From assembly GCF_014843845.1 (NCBI RefSeq), contig NZ_JHQS01000036.1, positions 1-64,000 of the forward strand: 64,000 nt of DNA, written 5' to 3'. How positions within the stretch are numbered: position 1 is the first letter of the stretch; every line of letters starts with the position of its first letter. The stretch is from Mesorhizobium amorphae (GTDB lineage: Bacteria > Pseudomonadota > Alphaproteobacteria > Rhizobiales > Rhizobiaceae). Both the position numbers and the translations under genes were made by a program. Positions 1-7,080 of the stretch are shown here, piece by piece. The notes below the pieces were generated by a model. It was not told the origin of the DNA and did no database searches. It saw nothing but the letters and a program-made list of their open reading frames with translations.

Positions 1-425
1 GAACCACCACCGGAGCCACCGGAGCCACCGCCGCCGTCGCCGCCACCATCGCCGCCGCCATCTCCGCCGCCATCGCCGCCGCCATCGCCGCCGCCACCGG
101 AGCCGCCACCGGAGCCGCCGCCACCGGAGCCGCCTGAACCACCACTGCCGCCGCCTTCACCGTCGCTGAGAGCGGCTGCGATGAGAGCCGTCGTGATGGG
201 TGGGCACATTGCGATTTGTGCACGGCTCAGAATACTGCTGCGATTGCTCGCGATGCAGCAAAGCGCGTAGTTGGCTTCCGTCAGCGGCTGGCATTGCGCA
301 GCCGTCATCCGCGGTCTGGGGCTATTCTGTGCTGCTGCTGGGAGTACAAAAGTCGCCGCCACGAGGGCGGTTGAAACAAGCAAGGTTGTGCGAACCCTGC
401 TCGCGCAGGTTGAGTACAGGTGCAT
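1..425 (-). CDS. Secreted Gly-rich protein, cut by left edge
   Basis: An open frame starts at an ATG (425-423) preceded by a good AGGAGG ribosome site and runs off the left edge without a stop, giving 141 codons. The first ~32 residues look like a signal peptide: a basic start, a hydrophobic stretch, then a PAAAQ cleavage-like site. A short Cys-containing segment follows (Cys at about residues 45, 56 and 57). From about residue 90 the protein becomes a Gly/Ser then Gly/Asp repeat (GGGS, GGGD units). The function is not recognised; a secreted, low-complexity surface or matrix protein is the plain reading. It is divergent from the lipoprotein gene at 612. The missing C-terminus could change the interpretation. 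Confidence 0.6.
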   Translation of the reverse strand, partial: MHLYSTCASRVRTTLLVSTALVAATFVLPAAAQNSPRPRMTAAQCQPLTEANYALCCIASNRSSILSRAQIAMCPPITTALIAAALSDGEGGGSGGSGGSGGGGSGGGSGGGGDGGGDGGGDGGGDGGGDGGGGSGGSGGG

Positions 426-611
426 TTCTTCCTCCTAAGGGAAAAAAGGCGCTCCCGTCCCCAAACTGGGCGCTATATCAAAGTTTCCGACCATCGGAAA
501 CATATTGTTAAGTATACATTGTTTTAGAACCTGTGCAAACGCTATTGGCGAGCGTTGATTTACCATATTCCTCGAGCATGATCTCCGACGACGAACTCGA
601 GGGGACGGAAC

Positions 612-1175
612 GTGATTCGTTTGGCGGCGCTCATTGCCGCAGCCTTGGCCATGGCCGGCTGCAGTGAAACCATGCAAACCTCCGGCAGCGCGGCCATGAT
701 GGTCACCAAAGGCTATGCCTTTGCACCGCCCGCCTTTCGTCCCTTCTGCGCCCGGCAGCCACGGCTTTGCAGCACCGGCGGGCAGGTAAAGCAGGTTAAG
801 CTCACACCGGCGCGCCGGGCTGACCTGCAGGCCGTGAACAGTTCCGTCAACGCCAGGATCAAAGAGCGGAGCGACGCTTCCGCCGGCAGCGCCGACGATT
901 GGCGCATCCCGACGAAAGAAGGCGATTGCGAGGATTTCGCGATCCTGAAGAAGAGCGAACTCATGAAGCGCGGCTGGCCTGCCTCAGCCCTTCTGCTGAC
1001 GGTCGTGACGCTTGGCGGTCAGGGACACACGGTGCTTACCGTTCGCACCGACAAGGGCGACCTGATCCTCGACAATCGCAGCGGCGCCGTCAGGAATTGG
1101 TCGCAGACCTCCTATCACTACTTTGCCCGGCAATCCCAGTCGCAAAACGGCAAGTGGACGCAGATCGACTCCTAA
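612..1175 (+). CDS. LapG-like transglutaminase-type cysteine protease, lipoprotein
   Basis: 187 aa from a GTG start. The N-terminus is a lipoprotein signal with lipobox LAMAGC (Cys17). The body matches the bacterial transglutaminase-like cysteine proteinase family (BTLCP, DUF920/peptidase C93), with a visible catalytic triad: Cys106 in GDCEDFA, His139 in GHTVLTV and Asp154 in LDNRSG. The family includes LapG, a periplasmic protease that releases type I secreted biofilm adhesins from the cell surface. A type I exporter lies 8 kb downstream in the same locus, so a role in trimming or releasing an exported protein is a reasonable inference. No LapD-like receptor is adjacent, although a GGDEF-EAL protein lies at 45-47 kb. 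Confidence 0.85.
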   Translation: MIRLAALIAAALAMAGCSETMQTSGSAAMMVTKGYAFAPPAFRPFCARQPRLCSTGGQVKQVKLTPARRADLQAVNSSVNARIKERSDASAGSADDWRIPTKEGDCEDFAILKKSELMKRGWPASALLLTVVTLGGQGHTVLTVRTDKGDLILDNRSGAVRNWSQTSYHYFARQSQSQNGKWTQIDS

Positions 1176-1486
1176 GGCAATTTCAGGAAAAGCGTACCGG
1201 GGTTCCGTCCGGAATTGCGCAAAAAAACATTTATAGCGATTTGGCGATTCAAAAGCTGAGCCGCTCCGACCGGCTACCCGGGCCAAATAGGCTGTTTTGC
1301 CTGCCGGTCTGACGGCAGGATTTCGCGCCTGGCTGTCTCCCGATCGCTCAATCCTTTGATCGTCTTGCAAGGCCAGTCCCGCCATGGGACCATGAGCGGC
1401 CTTGGCTTTGCCACGGGTTCGGGGGAAATAGCTCAGACCGCGACCAGCGCCTCTTGCCGACGCTCTTTGAGCACAGGTCAAACGCC

Positions 1487-3109
1487 ATGCGTGTGGATGT
1501 CATCGATAGCTTCGATACTCTCGTTCAGCTGAGAGGCAATTGGGATGCGGTCTATGAGGCGGATCCCGAAGCTCAGTATTTCATGTCCTGGACATGGATG
1601 GCGGGCTGGTTCAAGCGGCTTCGCTACCAATGGCTTGTTCTGGGCGCGAGAGAAGACGATGCATCCGGCTATGTCGGCTTTTTCCCCTTGCAGCTTCGAA
1701 CAGAGAGGGCCAGGGACGGCGCATTCCACAACGAACTGAGGACCGGAGGCGGCTACTTCGCCGGTTACGCCGGCTTCATCTGCGATCCGGACGTTCAGGA
1801 TGCCGTCATCCGCGCATTCGCCGAACACACCAAGCAGCTGAACTGGGCCAAGCTGCACCTCGAGAACATCTTTGCGTCGCAGCGGCGGCTGGACGCCTTT
1901 CTGGGGGAGTTTGCGGCCCCCGAATTCCAGACCGGCAAGGTAAGGCGCCCGGACGACGGCGATCACATCGATCATGACATCTATGTCTATGTGAATCTGC
2001 CCGGCGACTGGGAGGAATTCCTCAACGAAAGGCTGGGCGCCGCGACGCGCAAGACCGCGAGGCGCACGCTGAGGGCAATCGACGATGCGGCCGAGTATCG
2101 GGTCGCCGATGTCACCGCCGCGACGCTGGAACGCGATCTGCAGACGCTTCTTCAGTTCTGGGAGAACCAGTGGGGCGCCAAGCTGGCGGCGCGGTATCAC
2201 CCGGGCCTGCCGCAGGCCATGATGACCAATTTCCGCAACATGCTGCGGTGCGCTTTCGAGGATGATGCCCTCTACCTTCCCGTCCTCTGGCAGGGTGACA
2301 ACCCGATCGGCGCGCAGGCCACCTTGATCGATCGGAAAAACCGGACGCTGATCGGCATGCTCAATGGGCGTGATCTCGAGATCAAAAAGCCGGCGCCCGG
2401 CTTTGCGCTTCACCTCTACAGCATACGCTGGGCCATTCAGAACGGCTTTGCCGTCTATGATCTGCAGACCGGGGACTTTTCTTACAAATATGATTTCGGC
2501 GGTCTCGAGCGCAGGGTCGAATGCCTTCTCGTGAGCACCGCGACGCGCCGCAATCTTCGCGACAGGCTGGAGGGCCGGGGCCTGCCCGTCGTGCTCGCGC
2601 GAGCAAAAGCGCTCCATCAGGCCGGCGACCTAGAAGGCGCCGCGCGCGCCTGCCGGCAAATCCTGGATGCCGATCCGGACCATGCCGGGGCACTTCAGCT
2701 GCTTCAGCAACTGGATACCGCGCGCCGGTCCCGTTTGCCGCAAGATCTCAGCACCGCCGCTCGCCTGCACCAGGCCGGAAACCTGGCTGAGGCGGAAAAG
2801 ATGTATAGCGAGATACTGGATATCGAGCCTGGGCATTTTGATGTCCGCTATCTCCTTGGCGTGGTTTGTCTTCAGCAGCGGAGATATGAGGATGCGGAAC
2901 GGCAGCTTAGCCAGGCAATAGCTATCAGGCCCGATGTGCCCGCGGCGCACTACAATCGCGGTCTCGCGCTGGTGAAGCTCGACCGCATCGAAGAAGGGCT
3001 CGCAAGTCTGGATGATTGTATCGGGCTGGAGCCGGGCCACGCCCAAGCTCTCGCCCTCCGCGACACTGTGTTGAAAACCTTTCAGCATGCCGCGCGCGCC
3101 GCGGAGTAG
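1487..3109 (+). CDS. BioF2/CelD-type GNAT acyltransferase with C-terminal TPRs
   Basis: 540 aa. The start at 1487 (MRVDVIDS) is chosen because it aligns with the start of the paralogue at 13399 (MHIDVITT); an in-frame start 33 bases upstream is less likely. Residues ~1-370 resemble the Acetyltransf_6/CelD (BcsL, FemAB-like) GNAT fold, which includes enzymes acting on exopolysaccharide or envelope substrates. Residues ~375-535 contain TPR-like helices (for example LHQAGNLAEAEKMY). There is no signal peptide, so it is cytoplasmic. The paralogue has exactly the same length and domain order, and the pair brackets the secretion locus. The acceptor is unknown; modification of exported protein or polysaccharide is inference only. 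Confidence 0.8.
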   Translation: MRVDVIDSFDTLVQLRGNWDAVYEADPEAQYFMSWTWMAGWFKRLRYQWLVLGAREDDASGYVGFFPLQLRTERARDGAFHNELRTGGGYFAGYAGFICDPDVQDAVIRAFAEHTKQLNWAKLHLENIFASQRRLDAFLGEFAAPEFQTGKVRRPDDGDHIDHDIYVYVNLPGDWEEFLNERLGAATRKTARRTLRAIDDAAEYRVADVTAATLERDLQTLLQFWENQWGAKLAARYHPGLPQAMMTNFRNMLRCAFEDDALYLPVLWQGDNPIGAQATLIDRKNRTLIGMLNGRDLEIKKPAPGFALHLYSIRWAIQNGFAVYDLQTGDFSYKYDFGGLERRVECLLVSTATRRNLRDRLEGRGLPVVLARAKALHQAGDLEGAARACRQILDADPDHAGALQLLQQLDTARRSRLPQDLSTAARLHQAGNLAEAEKMYSEILDIEPGHFDVRYLLGVVCLQQRRYEDAERQLSQAIAIRPDVPAAHYNRGLALVKLDRIEEGLASLDDCIGLEPGHAQALALRDTVLKTFQHAARAAE

Positions 3110-3227
3110 ATGCGGCCCGCACGAAGAGCGCAACAGCAGCTTGCCCGGATCGCCTGCAGCGAGGCCACCTGGGATTATCTGAGCTTCTGAAGCTGGGGGC
3201 TTTGGTGGCCGCGAAGATACGTACGCC

Positions 3228-3710
3228 TCACCTCGGAAACGAATTCTCTTCAACAATTGACCAAATATCTTTGTTTATATCTCTTATGCGCTCGATAGAC
3301 TCGTGTATTTTATTTATTTCCTTTTCGTCTATCTCTTCAATCTTGCCATACCTTACCTCGTCCTTGCCATCCACGATGCGCATCAGTTGCGTGCTTGCAT
3401 GATTCCCGGTTTCGTCGAACGAATAAATGCAATGGCTGTATTTATTTCGCAACTTCGCTTGACGTGTAAGTTTGTCGGTAACAGTCAGGACTGCCTGGCG
3501 GCATGGCACCAACGTTTTCGGCATCTTCGCCAGCCGCTCGACCAGCTCGATCCGCGCCCGAGTTGTGTTCAGCGTCAGGAAAATGATGATTGCCGTTTCC
3601 TTGTCGACCTTCGCCAAGCCGGCAATCAGATAAATCAGCAGGCTTTCAGTATTGGTCCAGGTGTAATTCAACTGGCCAACGAGGAGCAGGACCTCCTGAA
3701 AGCGGGGCAT
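3228..3710 (-). CDS. Hypothetical protein, HEPN-like
   Basis: 160 aa from the ATG at 3710, which begins 7 bases after the stop of the LuxR-type gene, so the two are probably co-transcribed. The open frame extends further upstream, but that part overlaps the regulator and reads as shadow. The protein is helical and soluble. It carries RNKYSH at residues 88-93, fitting the R-X4-H signature of HEPN-fold ribonucleases and nucleotide-binding proteins, preceded by a long Leu/Ile-rich helix pair. The C-terminal third is charged and Ile-rich. A HEPN assignment is inference from one motif and overall helical character. A/T content is higher than in its neighbours. Confidence 0.6.
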   Translation of the reverse strand: MPRFQEVLLLVGQLNYTWTNTESLLIYLIAGLAKVDKETAIIIFLTLNTTRARIELVERLAKMPKTLVPCRQAVLTVTDKLTRQAKLRNKYSHCIYSFDETGNHASTQLMRIVDGKDEVRYGKIEEIDEKEINKIHESIERIRDINKDIWSIVEENSFPR

Positions 3711-3717
3711 CGTCGAC

Positions 3718-4500
3718 TCAGAGCGAAGATTGAGAAAGGCGCGGCGGCCTTGCTCGTTCCATGTCGTTGAGAAACATACCCTTTCGATCATGGAATATCG
3801 CAGCCGCCTCGGTCCTGTTGTGGGCGCCGAGTTTGGTGATGATATTGTGCAGATGGATCTTGACCGTATGTTCGGAAAGACGGAGCGCCGCGGCGATGAT
3901 CTTGTTCTGCAATCCACGAGCGACCATCTCGAGAATCTGAAATTCCCGTTCGGTCAGCTCGCCCATCTCATCGAAACCGCCATCGCTGCTCGTCGCTTGA
4001 AGAGCCCGTCCGACATCCGGAGCTTTGTCGGAAAAGCCCTTCGCATGGGACTGAAACATGGCCAGCGGAAAATACTCTCCGCCACGAAGCACGAGCCTGA
4101 TGACGGAAAGCCAGACATCAAGTTTCAGATCCATCGGCAGCACACTGCGCACGATTTTCGAATCGAAGACCTCCTGGACGGAAACGGGAGCGCGGCTGTC
4201 GTGTTGCACCAGAACGACAGGTGCTGCCGAATGAAACCGCATGAGATCGGCGGCATGGTCGCCGATCCTGTCCAGGAATTCAGTGTCGACAAGTATCAAG
4301 CAAACGGGATGCTCGAACGTGGCGCATGCGGCTTCCAGGCTTGTAGCCTGCTCCACCGCTATGGAGGGAAATTCCCTCTCGATTGCGTATACAAGACATT
4401 CTGGAAAGCTGTCGGCCGAGGAAACTGTCAGTAGAATTCTGCGAGCCCAACTCTCTCCCACACCGCTACCCACGGTGCTACGCACATTGACGTTTGACAT
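3718..4500 (-). CDS. LuxR-family response-regulator-like transcription factor
   Basis: 260 aa from the ATG at 4500, preceded by AGGTGGGG; a GTG nine bases upstream is too close to that site. The N-terminal part (~24-145) looks like a receiver domain, with Asp75 in LVDTEF at the phosphoacceptor position but without the usual N-terminal acidic pair, so phosphorylation is uncertain. Residues ~183-240 form a clear LuxR/GerE helix-turn-helix (LTEREFQILEMVARG, then SEHTVKIHLHNI). It is divergent from the repeat-protein gene at 5107 across a 606-base gap and is the obvious candidate to control the secretion locus. Confidence 0.85.
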   Translation of the reverse strand: MSNVNVRSTVGSGVGESWARRILLTVSSADSFPECLVYAIEREFPSIAVEQATSLEAACATFEHPVCLILVDTEFLDRIGDHAADLMRFHSAAPVVLVQHDSRAPVSVQEVFDSKIVRSVLPMDLKLDVWLSVIRLVLRGGEYFPLAMFQSHAKGFSDKAPDVGRALQATSSDGGFDEMGELTEREFQILEMVARGLQNKIIAAALRLSEHTVKIHLHNIITKLGAHNRTEAAAIFHDRKGMFLNDMERARPPRLSQSSL

Positions 4501-4602
4501 GGTTGCCACCCCACCTAGACCACTTTAGACCACTGTTTGGTCTCGTTTTTTTCCTTCTTCGATATCGCGGGCCTCTACCCCGCAAAACAGCTAGCCTTAA
4601 CG

Positions 4603-4617
4603 ACTTATACACTAAGT
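4603..4617. promoter_or_regulatory. Inverted repeat, possible regulator site
   Basis: ACTTATACACTAAGT has perfect 5-bp arms around a 5-bp spacer, about 100 bases upstream of the LuxR-type gene start and 490 upstream of the repeat-protein gene. Its size suits a dimeric LuxR-type regulator; the assignment is inference. Confidence 0.3.
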
Positions 4618-4963
4618 TAGCCCTGCCTGATATAGTTCGGAGGAGCTATTGCCGATTTACCACGTCGCTTCGAAGGCGGGCGGCGTCCAACGGCACGACA
4701 GCGACCGCAAATCATTGCGGAATTCAGGCTCATTAGAGGGCTGCAATACCTTTCGCCCCATTCCATTGAACGGGCTAGCCCGAACTGTCAGCTTACAATT
4801 CACCCCCCGTGGCCACAAACTTCCCGTGTTCACTACAGGAGCGGGGAGCTCCAGGCCTTGCCGTAGCTGAGCGACCGGATCTTTGAGGATCCGGCGCGAT
4901 GACCGAGCATTGCCTGATCAAGCTGCCCCCTCCCCAGTCAACGGGAGGTATTCAAGCAAGCTT

Positions 4964-5059
4964 ATGATGAAAGTCGGATTTCGGACCTCAGTCCCCTCGG
5001 TCCGACAATCCATTCACCGCATTAAACGCAACGTCCGCGAACAGCTCAAGACCGCGTAA
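4964..5059 (+). CDS. Possible 31-aa basic leader peptide
   Basis: A short frame starting with two ATG codons encodes a very basic 31-residue peptide (begins MMKVGFRTS, ends REQLKTA). A GGGAGG lies 15 bases upstream, which is long for a ribosome site. The frame spans the 4976-5011 hairpin and ends 47 bases before the repeat-protein start, so it could be a leader whose translation affects the hairpin, or it could be chance. Confidence 0.25.
   Translation: MMKVGFRTSVPSVRQSIHRIKRNVREQLKTA
4976..5011 (+). promoter_or_regulatory. Hairpin in the leader of the repeat-protein gene
   Basis: Arms GGATTTCGGACC and GGTCCGACAATCC pair over 12 bp with one bulged C and an 11-base loop. No T-run follows, so it is not a classic terminator. 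It lies about 95 bases before the start codon at 5107 and is a candidate 5'UTR element or processing site. Confidence 0.4.
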
Positions 5060-5106
5060 GAGAAGAATGCGGTCCGGCAGTCGCGGCCTCAACTGAGGAC
5101 ACGATC

Positions 5107-6951
5107 ATGTCTCTCGACCTCGACAAGAACAACATCAATGCATTCGGTTTGCAGATCGTCGATAGCGAATTCGATATCGGCGGCAGCGACGGTGAAAACA
5201 AGAACGAAAACAAGAACCAGAACACCAACGACGCCAAAAACGAAAACGAAAACGAAAACGAAAACAAGTCCTCGAACGAGAACGAAAATAAGTCCGAGAA
5301 CCAAAACGAAAACAAGTCCTCGAACGAAAACGAGAACAAGTCCGAGAACGAGAACGAGAATAAGAACGCGAACGAGTCCAAGAACGAGAACTCGAACGAG
5401 AACAAGAACGTCAACGAGACCAAGGTCGACGTCGACGTCGATGTTGGCGTCAAGCTCGAAGGCGAGCTCGGAAACTCGGACGACGATTTCGCCGACATCT
5501 ATTCCAGCGGCGACATGAAAATCGACACCATGATCAACAACAAGGACGGCAACGTCTCTTATGATCCTGGTGACGACGTCACGTTCAAGGACATCCTGAA
5601 CAATTCGATGACCGGCGCCGGAACCAACACCGCGTCGATCATCAACCAGACCCTCAACATGTACGACAACGACAAGCTCGACAACGCGACCGTCAAGAAC
5701 GACGCCGATTTCAAGCTTGATCTGAACGCCAAGGGTGGCGAGTCCCAGGCCGGCGACGGCATCTCGGCTGGCGGCGGTGGCGGCGACGGCGGCGATGACG
5801 CCAAGGCCAACGGCGGCGAAGGCGGCAATGGCGGCGACGCCAAGAGCGGCGACATCGAAGCCGGCGACGGCAAGGGTGGCCTGGCGCTCAGTGCGGCCAT
5901 CGGTGGCGACTCCAAGAGCGACAACAAGGCCGACGGCGGCGACTCCAAGGCCGGCGACGCCGATAGCGGTGACGCCAAGGGCGGCACCGGCGATGGCGGC
6001 AACGCCAACGGCGGCGATGGTCTCGGTCTCGGTCTCGGGCTCGGCCTCGGACTCGGTGTCGGAGCGGCCGAAGCTGGCGATGCCAAGTCGGAAGACGGCG
6101 GCGACGCCAAGGCGGAAGCCGGTGACTCCAAGGCTGATGGCGGCGATGCCAAGGCTGATGGCGGCAATGGCGGCGACGGCGGCAACGGCGGTGACGTGAC
6201 CGGCGGCGACGCCAAGTCGGACGGCGGCGACGGCCTCGATGTCGATGGCAAGCTGTCGCTCCTGAACTACGGTGAGGGTGGCGACGCCAAGAGCGAAGCT
6301 GGCGATGCCACCGGCGGTGGCGGCGGTGGCGGCGGCGGCGGCGGCGGCGGTGGTGCCGATGCTGACGGCGGCAACGCCAAGTCCGATGGCGGCAACGCCG
6401 ATGCCGATGGCGGCGACTCCGAATCCTATGGCGGCGGTGCCCTCGGAGCAGGCTATGGCGCAGGCTACGGCGCAGGCGTGGGCGCAGGCACCGGTGGTGC
6501 TGGCGGCACGGGCGGCGACGGAACCGGTGGCACGGCCACCAGTGGCGACGCGACCGGTGGCGACAGCCTCGGCGGCTTCGCAGGGGCGTTTGGCGGTGAC
6601 GGCGGTAATGCGCTGAGCGGCGCCTGGGCCGATGGCTACGGCGGCGATGCCAAGGGTGGGTTCACCCTCGCTGGCGACGGCGGTGCCGGTGGTGCTGGCG
6701 GCTACGCCTACAATGGTGATGGTGGCGCCGGCGGCGACGGCGGGACCTGGGGCTCGAGCAATGGTGATGACGGCTTCGTGACCGGCACCAGCAATGCTTC
6801 GGCCGACGGCCTGATCGACGTCAGTGCCTTCAACCAGCAGATCGTGATGGGCGCCAACCTGCAAGAAAACCTGGTCGATCAGACCGTGGTTGGCGGCAAC
6901 TTCACCAACACGCTGACTGGCGAAGACGCCACCGACAACACTGGTGCGTAA
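5107..6951 (+). CDS. Low-complexity Asn/Glu then Gly/Asp repeat protein, candidate type I cargo
   Basis: 614 aa, ATG preceded by TGAGGA. No signal peptide. Residues ~28-105 are an Asn/Glu/Lys repeat (units such as NENENKSS). Residues ~106-205 are acidic and less repetitive, and include INQTLNMYDNDKL at 179-191. Residues ~205-560 are Gly/Asp/Ala/Lys repeats (GGDAKSDGGD-like) with a run of Gly near 6318-6351. The C-terminal ~45 residues are ordinary and hydrophobic/polar (FNQQIVMGANLQENL). The absence of an export signal, high Gly/Asp content and location just upstream of a PrtD/HlyD pair make it a candidate exported matrix or adhesin protein. Classic RTX nonapeptides are not evident. The family is not recognised. 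Confidence 0.8.
   Translation: MSLDLDKNNINAFGLQIVDSEFDIGGSDGENKNENKNQNTNDAKNENENENENKSSNENENKSENQNENKSSNENENKSENENENKNANESKNENSNENKNVNETKVDVDVDVGVKLEGELGNSDDDFADIYSSGDMKIDTMINNKDGNVSYDPGDDVTFKDILNNSMTGAGTNTASIINQTLNMYDNDKLDNATVKNDADFKLDLNAKGGESQAGDGISAGGGGGDGGDDAKANGGEGGNGGDAKSGDIEAGDGKGGLALSAAIGGDSKSDNKADGGDSKAGDADSGDAKGGTGDGGNANGGDGLGLGLGLGLGLGVGAAEAGDAKSEDGGDAKAEAGDSKADGGDAKADGGNGGDGGNGGDVTGGDAKSDGGDGLDVDGKLSLLNYGEGGDAKSEAGDATGGGGGGGGGGGGGGADADGGNAKSDGGNADADGGDSESYGGGALGAGYGAGYGAGVGAGTGGAGGTGGDGTGGTATSGDATGGDSLGGFAGAFGGDGGNALSGAWADGYGGDAKGGFTLAGDGGAGGAGGYAYNGDGGAGGDGGTWGSSNGDDGFVTGTSNASADGLIDVSAFNQQIVMGANLQENLVDQTVVGGNFTNTLTGEDATDNTGA
5182..5442 (+). repeat. Tandem Asn/Glu/Lys-coding repeat
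   Basis: Repeated AACGAAAACGA-type 6- and 12-mers, with internal AAGTCC(T/G)CGAACGA variants, encode NEN/NKS units inside the 5107 gene. Unit copy number probably varies between strains through slippage or recombination. Confidence 0.75.
5740..6765 (+). repeat. GGCGGCGAC-type repeat coding Gly/Asp array
   Basis: An imperfect array of GGCGGCGAYGCCAAG-like units encodes GGDAK repeats in the 5107 gene, with a short GGTCTC(G) run near 6019-6060 encoding alternating Gly-Leu. The minus strand stays open across the array, an artefact of the repeat composition. Confidence 0.7.
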
Positions 6952-6994
6952 TTGGTTGCACGACTGATTTCTCAGGAAGTCAGACAGCTACGGG

Positions 6995-7016
6995 CTGCGC
7001 GGAGTTTTCCGCGCAG
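6995..7016 (+). terminator. Hairpin between the two repeat-protein genes
   Basis: CTGCGCGG and CCGCGCAG form a perfect 8-bp stem with a 6-base loop, 44 bases after the stop of the 5107 gene, followed by a pyrimidine-rich stretch without a T-run. It could attenuate transcription or protect the upstream mRNA so that the first repeat protein is made in excess. Confidence 0.5.
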
Positions 7017-7080
7017 TCCTTCCATCCGGGAGACATGCCGCCCGATCGAGCGCGAATGATCTCAAGATACGGAGGCTACC

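Larger units (their letters stand above)
4501..5106. promoter_or_regulatory. 606-base regulatory gap between LuxR-type gene and repeat protein
   Basis: No convincing full gene. The gap contains a short inverted repeat (ACTTA/TAAGT, 4603-4617), a stable hairpin (4976-5011) and a possible 31-codon reading frame (4964-5059). The gap serves divergent transcription: leftward for the regulator and rightward for the secretion operon. Its length suggests extensive regulation or a long 5' leader for the 5107 gene. No confident -35/-10 pair was assigned. Confidence 0.5.

Noticed and set aside
1-180. Possible CRISPR-like or tandem repeat at the left edge
   Set aside because: The units are irregular codon repeats (GGS/GGD) inside an open frame, without uniform repeats and unique spacers.
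5089-6864. Long open frame on the minus strand across the repeat gene (591 codons)
   Set aside because: It is created by the repeat composition of the plus-strand gene; the predicted protein is a low-complexity Ala/Val/Gly string with no ribosome site.
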